Shown here piece after piece: positions 1 to 6,854 of a DNA stretch of 10,699 nucleotides. The notes beneath the pieces were generated by a model that saw nothing but the letters and a program-made list of their open reading frames with translations, was not told where the DNA came from and made no database searches. The position numbers were made by a program, and so were the translations under genes. This stretch comes from a bacterium (lineage in GTDB: Bacteria > UBA9089 > UBA9088), in contig JBFLYE010000195.1 in assembly GCA_040756715.1 (NCBI GenBank), positions 1 through 10,699 of the forward strand, given 5' to 3'. How positions within the stretch are numbered: the stretch's first letter is position 1; each line of letters starts with the position of its first letter.

Positions 1-19
1 AAATTCATCATTCAAAATT
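1..19. repeat. Edge fragment of the A/T-rich palindromic repeat family
   Basis: The first 19 bases match bases 2101-2119 of repeat copy A at 18 of 19 positions; the only difference is at base 8. The match runs off the left edge, so a further copy may lie just outside the window. It overlaps the stop codon of the TPR gene (TGA on the minus strand at 12-14). The match is short and low in complexity, so chance cannot be excluded. Confidence 0.4.
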
Positions 20-1406
20 TTTTCCTTATTCTCTCTTTATCCCTTTCCTCCTTAAATTTATCAAGGGAAAGATTTAAAAATTTCTCTGCCTCCTTCTTCA
101 TCCCCTTGTCATTATAAACATCGCCGATATGCTCCAATATTACCGGGTCATCGTTTTTTAAATTATACGCCTTAAGGAGTAAAGAAAGGGCTAAATCAAG
201 GTTTCCCATCTTATAATAGCACCATCCCAGAGAATCTATGTAGGCTGGGTTATCTGGCTCTATCTCTAATGCCTTTTCAATAAGCCTCATTGCCCTATTT
301 AAATTCTTTCCCTCTTCTACCCAGGTATATCCAATATAGTTATAACCTGCTGAATTCTTTGGATTTAGCCTTATAGCCTTATAGAGATACTTTATTGCCC
401 AATTTTTATTTAAAAGACCATCATAGGCAACCCCTAATTGGAAATATAGATAGTCATCATTAGGGTTTCGCTTTAGCAAATCCTTAAAGATAGAAATTGC
501 CCTTTGATGCTCCTTTTTTTGGCTTAGAAGGACACCATAAAGCACCAAGAGAGAAAAATCCTCTGGAAATCTTTCTAGTCCTTCTTTAGCCAATTTTAAT
601 CCCTCATCATCCCTTTCATTTTTAAAAAGGAGCCATCCAAGCCTTACAAATCCCTCCTTTAACCCAAGCTCTACTGTTCTTCTATAGCATTTCTCTGCCT
701 CCCTCTCCTTTTTGTTCTTTTCCAGAGAGATTCCAAGCAAAAGATAGGATTCGGGGCTTTTCTCCTTTTCAAGAAGAATAAGGGAAAGTTTTTCTGAGCT
801 CTCGGGATTTTTGGACATGTTGTAAAGGATAAGCCTTTTTATGGCAAATGTATTATTTGGATTTATGGATAATATCTTCTCATATATCTCTATTGCATCC
901 TTTATCTTCTTTTCTTTGTCATAAATTAAACCAAGGCTTAATAATGCAGGTTCCTCCTTGGGAGACAATTCAATAATTCTTTTGTAGGTTGAGATTGCAC
1001 CATCTATTTTCTTTGCAAAGAGGTATGCCTCTGCCAGGTCATAAAGAATGATGGTATTTTCCTTTATCTTTAAGGCTTGATTATAAGCCTCAATTGCGGA
1101 TTTATATCTTTTTTGCTTTACACATATCCTTCCTATTGTATGCCATATTTCTGGTTTTGTTTTTGCAATGGATAAGAAAACCTTCAAGGCAAGGTCTTCT
1201 TCGTGGTTGTAAAGATAAGCAAAGGCAAGGGATGTTTTAAGCTCTATAGAATCCGGGTCTTTTAATAAAGCCTTTTTATACTCTATTATGGCAGAATAAA
1301 AATCTTTGCTTTTCTCATAAGCCTTTGCCTTAAGGTAATGGGATTTCCCTTCATCTCCTATGACAAGAAATGGAATGATTAACAAAAAAATAATTGTTTT
1401 TTTCAC
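12..1406 (-). CDS. Secreted tetratricopeptide-repeat (TPR) protein
   Basis: A 464-residue protein. Residues 1-17 form a typical signal peptide: two Lys, then a hydrophobic stretch (IIFLLIIPFLVIG) with no lipobox Cys, so it is probably exported to the periplasm and not lipidated. From about residue 20 to 445 it is almost entirely TPR units, roughly eleven, recognisable by recurring Ala, Tyr and Pro positions such as AIEAYNQALKIK, AIEIYEKILSINPNN and LIEKALEIEPDNPAY. The last units (YNYIGYTW, then YIDSLGWCYYK, then ILEHIGDVY) match a conserved C-terminal TPR block that I recall from exported TPR proteins of many Gram-negative-type bacteria. The tail is highly charged. TPR arrays are protein-interaction scaffolds; no enzymatic domain is visible and the partner is unknown. 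The GTG start is supported by the signal peptide and a strong ribosome binding site. It begins at the base after the hslV stop, so the two are probably co-transcribed and translationally coupled. Confidence 0.9.
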   Translation of the reverse strand: MKKTIIFLLIIPFLVIGDEGKSHYLKAKAYEKSKDFYSAIIEYKKALLKDPDSIELKTSLAFAYLYNHEEDLALKVFLSIAKTKPEIWHTIGRICVKQKRYKSAIEAYNQALKIKENTIILYDLAEAYLFAKKIDGAISTYKRIIELSPKEEPALLSLGLIYDKEKKIKDAIEIYEKILSINPNNTFAIKRLILYNMSKNPESSEKLSLILLEKEKSPESYLLLGISLEKNKKEREAEKCYRRTVELGLKEGFVRLGWLLFKNERDDEGLKLAKEGLERFPEDFSLLVLYGVLLSQKKEHQRAISIFKDLLKRNPNDDYLYFQLGVAYDGLLNKNWAIKYLYKAIRLNPKNSAGYNYIGYTWVEEGKNLNRAMRLIEKALEIEPDNPAYIDSLGWCYYKMGNLDLALSLLLKAYNLKNDDPVILEHIGDVYNDKGMKKEAEKFLNLSLDKFKEERDKERIRKKF

Positions 1407-1931
1407 TTAAAGCACCTCCACTGTTATATTTGAATTTGTATATAAACAGACCTCTGAGGCAATCCTTAAGGATTCCTCAACGATTTCTTTTGCATTGAGA
1501 TTTGAATGCTTTATCAATGCCCTTGCTGATGCCAAAGCATATGGACCCCCTGAGCCGGTAGATAAAATTCCATCATCTGGTTCAATAACCTCGCCACCCC
1601 CAGAGATAAGCAAAAGGCTTTCTTTATCACAAACAACCAGCATTGCCTCGAGCCTCCTTAAATATTTATCCATCCTCCATTCCTTTGCCAGCTCAACAGC
1701 TGCCCTTTGCAGATTCCCTTTGTATTCCTTTATTTTTCCTTCAAACCTTTCAACCAATGTAAAGGCATCTGCCACAGAGCCAGAAAAACCAGCCAAGACA
1801 TTTCCCTCGTATATCTTCCTTATCTTTTTTGCCTTATGCTTTATAATGGTGTTTTCCAATGAAACCTGGCCATCTCCACCAATGGCTACCTTCCCATCCT
1901 TTTTTACAGCAATAATTGTTGTTCCCTTCAC
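1407..1931 (-). CDS. hslV: ATP-dependent protease peptidase subunit HslV
   Basis: A 174-residue protein matching HslV (ClpQ), the proteasome-like threonine peptidase that forms a double-hexamer chamber and degrades unfolded proteins delivered by the ATPase HslU. The match is full length: [20 protein letters not shown] at the start, then [63 protein letters not shown] and YTNSNITVE. By alignment with E. coli HslV, the nucleophile is Thr4, with Asp20, Lys36 and Ser127 matching Asp17, Lys33 and Ser124. The residues MKG before Thr4 would have to be removed to free the catalytic amine, as known for HslV proteins with a short propeptide. The start is GTG (minus strand, 1931-1929). An out-of-frame ATG two bases upstream is followed at once by TGA. 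No SD sequence is present; a promoter-like motif lies directly upstream. hslU is not in the window; the next gene is a TPR protein, and hslU could be beyond the left edge or elsewhere. Confidence 0.95.
   Translation of the reverse strand: MKGTTIIAVKKDGKVAIGGDGQVSLENTIIKHKAKKIRKIYEGNVLAGFSGSVADAFTLVERFEGKIKEYKGNLQRAAVELAKEWRMDKYLRRLEAMLVVCDKESLLLISGGGEVIEPDDGILSTGSGGPYALASARALIKHSNLNAKEIVEESLRIASEVCLYTNSNITVEVL
1413..1419 (-). promoter_or_regulatory. Strong Shine-Dalgarno site for the TPR gene
   Basis: On the minus strand GGAGGTG lies 6 nt before the GTG start at 1406-1404 and inside the last codons of hslV. It fixes the GTG as the start and shows that ribosomes of this organism recognise the usual anti-SD sequence. 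Confidence 0.85.
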
Positions 1932-1937
1932 ATTTTA

Positions 1938-1966
1938 ATTATAAACTTTTTCTTGCCTTTTGTAAA
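1938..1966 (-). promoter_or_regulatory. Sigma70-type promoter of hslV, probably leaderless
   Basis: Minus strand: TTTACA (1966-1961), 17-base spacer, TATAAT (1943-1938). The -10 box is exact and the -35 box differs at one base. Six bases separate the -10 from the GTG of hslV, so transcription would begin at or next to the start codon. There is no SD sequence between promoter and gene. This is inferred from motifs only. Confidence 0.7.
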
Positions 1967-1980
1967 TAAATTATTTTTCT

Positions 1981-2009
1981 TTGACAAAAGCCTGTAAAGG
2001 ACATAAAAT
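1981..2009 (+). promoter_or_regulatory. Near-consensus promoter at the left edge of repeat copy A
   Basis: Plus strand: TTGACA (1981-1986, exact), 17-base spacer, TAAAAT (2004-2009, five of six). It points right, into the repeat and toward the receiver gene at 2236. A transcript from it would carry about 220 nt of leader containing the repeat hairpin. It could be a second, longer promoter for that gene or give a small repeat RNA. No transcript evidence is available. Confidence 0.5.
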
Positions 2010-2153
2010 TTGTATGTGTTTAGCTGTTTAAGAAATTTTGAATTCTAAATTTTGGATTGAAAAAGGTTAAGTTTTATAAAATTTTTCCCCTTTTAATTCA
2101 AAATTCAACATTCAAAATTCAAAATTTTATAAAGCGTTATGGAATTAACTATA
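2001..2153. repeat. Palindromic intergenic repeat, copy A
   Basis: This shares a core with copy B: bases 2028-2134 align to 9959-10069 with a few small gaps, and the right end 2136-2153 is identical to 10110-10127 (18 of 18). The core is an imperfect inverted repeat: AAATTTTGAATTC-type arms at 2034-2060 face reverse-complementary arms at 2094-2128, around a centre containing the 10-base palindrome TTTTATAAAA (2072-2081) flanked by AAAAGG and CCTTTT. Bases 2013-2029 resemble the reverse complement of the right arm of copy B. No coding potential is seen. It fills much of the 304-base gap between hslV and the receiver gene. It looks like a non-autonomous mobile or MITE-like sequence, or a structured intergenic RNA; the sequence does not decide which. 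Confidence 0.75.
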
Positions 2154-2200
2154 AATGTGTTTAAAGAGATCGCTCGCTGAACATATCCGCTAATTTTTAT

Positions 2201-2229
2201 TTGTAAAATTTTTGTTTTTAGATTATACT
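2201..2229 (+). promoter_or_regulatory. Promoter of the receiver/pseudo-kinase gene, probably leaderless
   Basis: Plus strand: TTGTAA (2201-2206), 17-base spacer, TATACT (2224-2229). The start ATG at 2236 comes after exactly six bases, the same spacing as at hslV. The AAGG just before the ATG is too close to act as an SD site. Confidence 0.6.
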
Positions 2230-2235
2230 TAAGGT

Positions 2236-3342
2236 ATGAAGGAAAAAATTCTGATTGTTGATGATGAGAAAGAGCTGTGTGAAAGCATAAAAAACATCTT
2301 GGCTGAAAAGGGATATTCCTGTATATTTGCCTATGATGGTGGCAGCTGCCTTTCTATGGTTGAAAAAGAAAAACCAAATATTATCCTCCTTGACATTATG
2401 ATGCCTGGAATAGATGGGTTTGAGATAGCTCAACGGCTAAAACACAATGAAAAAACAATGGATATTCCCATAATCATTCTTACTGTGCTTGGAGATTCAT
2501 CCTCAAGGATAGCGGGTCTTAAGGCAGGAGCAGATGATTATTTAGTAAAGCCATTTGATCCCGATGAGCTGCTCTTAAGGATTGAGGCAAATCTAAGGAT
2601 GACGAATTTCTCTTTAGAGCTTAAGAAAAAGATTGAACAGCTAAAGGAGCAGGAAAGGATAAAGGCTGAATTCTTATCCCACATAACCCAGGATATCTCA
2701 ATGCCATTACAGGATATATCAAAGGAGGCAAATCTTCTCATCTCAAGTGAATATGGAGGATTAAATGAAAAACAAAAAGAATCTGTTAAAGAGATAAACA
2801 ACCTTTGTTCAAAGGGATTATCTCTTATATTAGAATTCCTGGAGATAGCAAAGGCTAACTCTGGAAAGATATGGATTGAAATTGAGGAGTTTTCGTTGAA
2901 GAACATTATCTATATTGTTAGCGCAAGGTGTAAAAATGAGGCAAATGCAAAAGGGCTTTCCTTTGAGGCATTGTGTCCAGAGATTAAAATAAAAACCGAC
3001 AAGGTTCGTCTGATAAAGATATTGGATGAGCTCCTTTTAAATGCCATAAAATTTACCGAAAAGGGCAATGTTTCCCTTCTTGTTAAGGAAGACAAGGAAA
3101 ATGATGCAATTATATTTGAAATTTCTGATACAGCCCCTGAAATTCCAAAGGAATATTTAGATAAGGTATTTAAGGAGAACGGTTGGCTTGAGGGAAAAAC
3201 AGGCCTTCTTTTGGTAAAAAAGCTTGTTGGTCTTTTAAAGGGAAACATTTCTGCTTACTCCACGAAATTTGGAAATAGATTCACCATTGTCCTTCCCAGA
3301 ATAATAGATGCGCCAGCAAGGAGGAAAGAAGATAAAAATTGA
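2236..3342 (+). CDS. Response-regulator receiver domain fused to a degenerate histidine kinase module
   Basis: A 368-residue cytoplasmic protein. Residues 1-122 are a complete receiver domain: acidic pair Asp9/Asp10, phospho-acceptor Asp53 in LLDIMMPGIDG, Thr83, and Lys105 in LVKPF. A charged coiled-coil (about 126-145) leads into a region shaped like a histidine-kinase dimerisation domain, then an ATPase-like domain (about 215-355). The kinase half is damaged. In the H-box (FLSHITQDISMPL) the position normally occupied by His is Gln152; the only nearby His, 149, is three residues early. The N-box DELLLNAIKFT with Asn269 is kept. The G1 box reads DTAPEIP instead of DxGxG, and the G2 box EGKTGLLLV keeps one of three glycines. 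So it is unlikely to autophosphorylate in the usual way; more likely phosphorylation of Asp53 controls a binding or scaffolding domain. No DNA-binding domain is present and no partner kinase is nearby. It is divergent from hslV across repeat A. Confidence 0.88.
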   Translation: MKEKILIVDDEKELCESIKNILAEKGYSCIFAYDGGSCLSMVEKEKPNIILLDIMMPGIDGFEIAQRLKHNEKTMDIPIIILTVLGDSSSRIAGLKAGADDYLVKPFDPDELLLRIEANLRMTNFSLELKKKIEQLKEQERIKAEFLSHITQDISMPLQDISKEANLLISSEYGGLNEKQKESVKEINNLCSKGLSLILEFLEIAKANSGKIWIEIEEFSLKNIIYIVSARCKNEANAKGLSFEALCPEIKIKTDKVRLIKILDELLLNAIKFTEKGNVSLLVKEDKENDAIIFEISDTAPEIPKEYLDKVFKENGWLEGKTGLLLVKKLVGLLKGNISAYSTKFGNRFTIVLPRIIDAPARRKEDKN

Positions 3343-3389
3343 GTCTAAAGAGTCAGAGGGTCTGGAGGCCTAAAAAGTCTATCTAATTG

Positions 3390-3404
3390 AAACAGCTAAA
3401 CATA
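3390..3404. repeat. Short fragment of the palindromic repeat, upstream of the MNT gene
   Basis: AAACAGCTAAACATA matches the reverse complement of bases 2013-2029 of repeat copy A apart from a 2-base deletion. It ends two bases before the ATG of the nucleotidyltransferase gene. The rest of the 64-base gap (3343-3389) is a degenerate AGTC-rich sequence with no clear promoter or terminator. Confidence 0.4.
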
Positions 3405-3406
3405 AT

Positions 3407-3727
3407 ATGATGGAAAATGAAGGCATCTTAAGTGAGATAGAAAGTATTAAAAAGCAAATTATTGAAAGATATAAGCCTGATAAAATCATACTTTTTGGCT
3501 CCGCAGTAGGAAGAGATAGGAATATAAACGACATCGACCTCTTTATTATAAAAAAAGATGTTCCCTACTATGGAGCTGAGAGGATGAGTGAATTATATCG
3601 CTTAATAAATACTTGTGTGGCTGTTGATTATATAGTTTATAAGCCAGAAGAGATTGAAGAATGTCTTTTTTTGGGAGACCCTTTTATAAAAAAAATTTTC
3701 AAAGAAGGGGTAGTTCTTTATGGCTGA
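3407..3727 (+). CDS. Minimal nucleotidyltransferase (MNT) of an MNT-HEPN pair
   Basis: A 106-residue protein of the minimal nucleotidyltransferase family (DNA polymerase beta-like fold). The core motif is complete: FGSAVGRDRNINDIDLFII gives Gly31-Ser32 and the catalytic pair Asp42/Asp44, and the third acidic residue is Asp74 in VDYIVY. Length is normal for a stand-alone MNT. Such proteins pair with HEPN proteins and in studied toxin-antitoxin systems (HepT/MntA) act as the antitoxin by adding AMP to the HEPN partner; whether this pair does so is inference. The next gene, a HEPN protein, overlaps its last 8 bases, as expected for a co-translated pair. The start could be either of two adjacent ATGs (3407 or 3410); neither has an SD sequence. 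Confidence 0.88.
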   Translation: MMENEGILSEIESIKKQIIERYKPDKIILFGSAVGRDRNINDIDLFIIKKDVPYYGAERMSELYRLINTCVAVDYIVYKPEEIEECLFLGDPFIKKIFKEGVVLYG

Positions 3728-4115
3728 TATAAAGATTGTTAATGAATGGTTAAGCAAGGCAGATGATGACTTTAATTTTGCAGAAGCCAATCTTAAAGAA
3801 AAGAGTGAATTTTACGCACAGATTTGTTTCTTCTTCCATCAGGCAGCAGAGAAATACCTTAAAGCATTTATCATTGCTTATAACCTGGAGTTTGAGAAGA
3901 TACATAATCTAATCGGGTTGCTAAGGATATGTGCTAAAAAAGAACCCTCCCTTTTATCCCTTTTCCCCCAATGCGATCTTCTCAATGCCTTTTATATTGA
4001 GACAAGATACCCTGTCCACTGGCCAACTAACTATACAAGAGAGAAGGCATTAGATGCCAAAGAGGCTGTCAAAGAAATTGCAGAAACAATAAAAGGTTGG
4101 TTGGTTATGCCGTAG
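3720..4115 (+). CDS. HEPN domain protein, partner of the MNT
   Basis: A 131-residue all-helical HEPN protein. The family pattern is clear: WLSKADDDFNFAEANL (10-25), then FFHQAAEKYLKAFIIAY (38-54), a conserved His62 in IHNLIGLL, and FYIETRYPVHWPTNYTREKA (91-110). HEPN domains are often ribonucleases whose active site is R-x4-6-H. Here the only candidate is Arg96-Tyr-Pro-Val-His100, with three residues between. TRYP is a hallmark of this subfamily, so nuclease activity is uncertain and the protein may instead be a substrate-binding or regulatory partner. It overlaps the MNT by 8 bases (ATGGCTGA), with a reasonable SD (AAGGGG) about 9 nt upstream. Its TAG stop is followed directly by the ATG of the protease gene, so the three genes are probably one operon. 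Confidence 0.88.
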   Translation: MADIKIVNEWLSKADDDFNFAEANLKEKSEFYAQICFFFHQAAEKYLKAFIIAYNLEFEKIHNLIGLLRICAKKEPSLLSLFPQCDLLNAFYIETRYPVHWPTNYTREKALDAKEAVKEIAETIKGWLVMP

Positions 4116-6806
4116 ATGACTTATAAACACATACTTATAATCTTCTTTTTTTCTTCATCTCTTGTTTTCTCCCAGGTTTTTGGAAAGAATAAGGTTAGGT
4201 ATAAAAATCTTACCTGGGAGGTAATTGAAACTAACCATTTTGAGATATATTGTAGCCCAAAGATAGAGGAATTGGGCAATCTTTCTGCATCCTTTGCAGA
4301 AAGTGCTTATAAAAACCTTTCAAATTCTTTAAAGATGGAGGTTAGAAAGAAAATTCCCCTTGTTATTTTTGCCTCCCCTTATGATTTTGCCCAAACAAAT
4401 ATTATATTAGAGCTTATTGATAAGGGTGTGGGTGGGTTTGCTGAGGTTTTTAAGAAGCGTATTGCCATTCCCTTCACAGGTTCTTATTTAGAACTTGAGA
4501 GGGTAATAAACCATGAACTCACCCATATATTTTGCTATGAGCTTTTATATGGAAACCTCTTTGAATCTATTATTACAAATCAAATTTTTCCCCAGCCACC
4601 AATGTGGTTTATGGAAGGAATTGCTACTTATTATGAAGGGGATTTTACACCAATTGGAGAGCTTGTTCTTAAGGATGCTGTTTTGGAGAATAGCCTTATT
4701 CCCTTATCTAACCTCTCTGACTTTATGGAAAGGCCATACCTTGCATATCAGGAGAGCCATTCATTGATTTCCTATATTGCAGAAAGATATGGAGAGGAGG
4801 TTTTATCTGTCATCCTTCGTAAATTTTCTGCAAATATCCCTCAAGAAAAGGTTATCAGAGATACCTGCGGCATTTCAATAGAAAAGCTTGAAGATAGCTG
4901 GGTAAATGCACTTAAGGAAAAATACTGGCCCATTTTAAAAGAAAAGAAAAGACCTCAAGATTATGGAAAGAAAATATTTCAACAAGGCGGATTCATAAGC
5001 TTTTCTCCTGCTGGAGATATTATTAGCCTTATTTCAAAAGAGGAAAACAGCATTTTTCTTATAAATTTTAGCGATGGAAGGATAATAAAGAAGATAAAAA
5101 AGCCAAGAAAATGTGAGGAGATAAAGGATATTCCTCCCTCATGGTCAAAGGATGGATGTAAAATATCCTTTGTGGGAAGATATGAGAAAAACGATGTCCT
5201 ATTTGTCTATTCTGTTATAAAAGGAAAAATTATAGATAAAATAGAGATAAAAGACTTAGATGAGGTTAGATTTATCTCTTTTTCTCCCTCTTCCTTAGAA
5301 ATGGTAATATCTGGTTACAAGGATGGAGAGGGAAGACAAAGCATTCTTTCCCTTTCATCAAAGGAATTAAGGGCATTAACATTTGGGCTTGATAATTATC
5401 CCTCTTGGTTAGATAATAATAAAATTCTTTTTTTAAGGGAAGAAGGCTTTTCCTCTATATGGACATTTGATATTGAAAGCCAAAAAGAAAAGAGAATCTT
5501 AAGCCTTCCCTCTATTGTTTATTTAAAAGGGATAGATAATGATAGATTTCTCTTTATCTCTAATCTGGATGGCTCCCTTGATGTCTATCTTTGCAATATG
5601 TCCCAAAGGCTATTTACAAGGATTACGAACTTTACCACCGGAGCTTTATCAGCCTCATTTAATCCAGAAAAGAAAAAATTGGCATTTTCTTCTTATTTTC
5701 AAGGAAGGGAGGATGTTTATGTTATGGATGTAAATGAAAATAGCCTTACCTGGAAACCCTTGCCCGATGTTTTCTCTCTCCAAAAGGAAGAAAGGGAATT
5801 TGTAAAGACAACAAAAAAGCCCTATTCCAAGAAATTTACCCTGGATTATAGAAACGGAAGCCTTCTTTATGATTCAAGGCAGGGGCTATTTGCCAATATC
5901 CAGATGGCAGGCTCTGATATTTTGGGGAACAATAGGTTTGTTTTAACGACAAATTATAATACAGGTCTCCTTGATTTTTCCAATCTTTCTTTATTTTACC
6001 TTAACCTTTCCAAAAGGCCATCTATGGGGATTGGGCTTTTTAAGAAGCAAAACTCATATTTTGGAACAAATACAGAATTCACAGATAGCGAATATGGAAT
6101 AATTGGTTCTCTAGATTATCCGTTTTCAAAGACAAGGAGGATAGAGCAGGAGGTTTTGCTGGAAGGCTGGGAAAGAAGCCATGCTTTGCCATCCTCTTCC
6201 CAAGAAAGACAGACAATATATCTTTTAAGGTCTTCTCTTGTAGATGATACATCCAATTGGAGCTGGATAGGGCCTAGAGGAGGAAAAAGGGTAAGGCTGA
6301 CATACGAGAAGGCAATAAATCCTGGAAATAGCGAGGGTGTCCTAGAATTTGATAATATAAAGACAGATGTGAGAAAATATATAAGCATAACAAAGAGGGC
6401 TGTTTTGGCAACAAGGCTATTTTATGAGCAAAGCAAAGGAAGGGATAAGAGGGAGTTTCCCTTGGGTGGCGTAAGCATTATTCCTATAAGAGAGGATGCG
6501 ATATTAAGGGGATATGATTATGATGAATTTTGGGGGAATAAGATTTTATCGGGAAATGTTGAATTAAGGATTCCATTTATAGAAAGGCTTGATTTTGCAT
6601 TGGGTCTTTCTATAGGTGGAATAAGGTCTGTTATTTTCTATGATTTCGCTTCTTTTTGGACAGATAATAAACAAAGCCAAACCCTTTCTTCAACAGGCAT
6701 TGGATTTAGGCTTAACCTTTTCTTTCTTCCCTTAAGGCTTGACTATGGATGGAAAAAGGGAAGCAATAAAGCAAAGGCACATTTCAGCTTAGGTTATGAT
6801 TTCTAA
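4116..6806 (+). CDS. Outer-membrane metalloprotease: gluzincin domain, beta-propeller and BamA-like barrel
   Basis: An 896-residue exported protein in three parts. Residues 1-19 are a signal peptide (hydrophobic, ending VFSQ). Residues about 30-280 are a Peptidase_MA-type gluzincin: HELTH at 133-137 supplies two zinc His and the catalytic Glu, and Glu167 in PMWFMEGIATYYEG is the third ligand, 30 residues later. Residues about 288-560 hold TolB/WD40-like (PD40) propeller blades, for example ISFSPAGDIISLIS, PSWSKDGCKISFVG and ASFNPEKKKLAFSSY. From about 570 the pattern of short amphipathic strands, the phrase SDILGNNRFVLT, LRGY at 797-800 followed by VELRIPF, and the final aromatic (GYDF) indicate a BamA/TamA-like outer-membrane barrel. 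The protease would thus be tethered to the outer membrane by its own C-terminus; which side it faces and its substrate are unknown. I recall similar combinations in other bacteria. The start is set by the signal peptide and by TAGATG coupling to the HEPN gene. Confidence 0.88.
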   Translation: MTYKHILIIFFFSSSLVFSQVFGKNKVRYKNLTWEVIETNHFEIYCSPKIEELGNLSASFAESAYKNLSNSLKMEVRKKIPLVIFASPYDFAQTNIILELIDKGVGGFAEVFKKRIAIPFTGSYLELERVINHELTHIFCYELLYGNLFESIITNQIFPQPPMWFMEGIATYYEGDFTPIGELVLKDAVLENSLIPLSNLSDFMERPYLAYQESHSLISYIAERYGEEVLSVILRKFSANIPQEKVIRDTCGISIEKLEDSWVNALKEKYWPILKEKKRPQDYGKKIFQQGGFISFSPAGDIISLISKEENSIFLINFSDGRIIKKIKKPRKCEEIKDIPPSWSKDGCKISFVGRYEKNDVLFVYSVIKGKIIDKIEIKDLDEVRFISFSPSSLEMVISGYKDGEGRQSILSLSSKELRALTFGLDNYPSWLDNNKILFLREEGFSSIWTFDIESQKEKRILSLPSIVYLKGIDNDRFLFISNLDGSLDVYLCNMSQRLFTRITNFTTGALSASFNPEKKKLAFSSYFQGREDVYVMDVNENSLTWKPLPDVFSLQKEEREFVKTTKKPYSKKFTLDYRNGSLLYDSRQGLFANIQMAGSDILGNNRFVLTTNYNTGLLDFSNLSLFYLNLSKRPSMGIGLFKKQNSYFGTNTEFTDSEYGIIGSLDYPFSKTRRIEQEVLLEGWERSHALPSSSQERQTIYLLRSSLVDDTSNWSWIGPRGGKRVRLTYEKAINPGNSEGVLEFDNIKTDVRKYISITKRAVLATRLFYEQSKGRDKREFPLGGVSIIPIREDAILRGYDYDEFWGNKILSGNVELRIPFIERLDFALGLSIGGIRSVIFYDFASFWTDNKQSQTLSSTGIGFRLNLFFLPLRLDYGWKKGSNKAKAHFSLGYDF

Positions 6807-6817
6807 AGTTTTGTGTG

Positions 6818-6848
6818 TTGAGTTTCTAAGTTTGTATAATTATAAAAT
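6818..6848 (+). promoter_or_regulatory. Promoter region of the SDR gene, possibly leaderless
   Basis: Three overlapping -10-like hexamers precede the gene: TATAAT (6835-6840), TATAAA (6841-6846) and TAAAAT (6843-6848). TTGAGT at 6818-6823 is 17 bases before TATAAA. TAAAAT lies exactly 6 bases before the ATG at 6855. No SD sequence is present. The exact -10 cannot be chosen by eye because the region is very A/T-rich. Confidence 0.5.
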
Positions 6849-6854
6849 ATAAAA

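Noticed and set aside
1-11. Start of another minus-strand gene at the left edge (overlapping ATGATG)
   Set aside because: Only 11 bases are available, they match the repeat family, and there is no convincing SD site.
1495-1938. Long open frame on the plus strand opposite hslV (147 codons)
   Set aside because: It is antisense to a full-length, well-conserved hslV; its product is Ser/Pro/Phe-rich with no recognisable motif and it lacks an SD site.
1932-2235. CRISPR array or riboswitch in the A/T-rich repeat region
   Set aside because: The repeated units are not evenly spaced with unique spacers; the structure is one imperfect palindrome. No conserved riboswitch core is recognisable.
2538-3248. 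Two minus-strand open frames opposite the receiver/kinase gene
   Set aside because: They are complementary shadows of a clearly conserved coding frame and show no motifs of their own.
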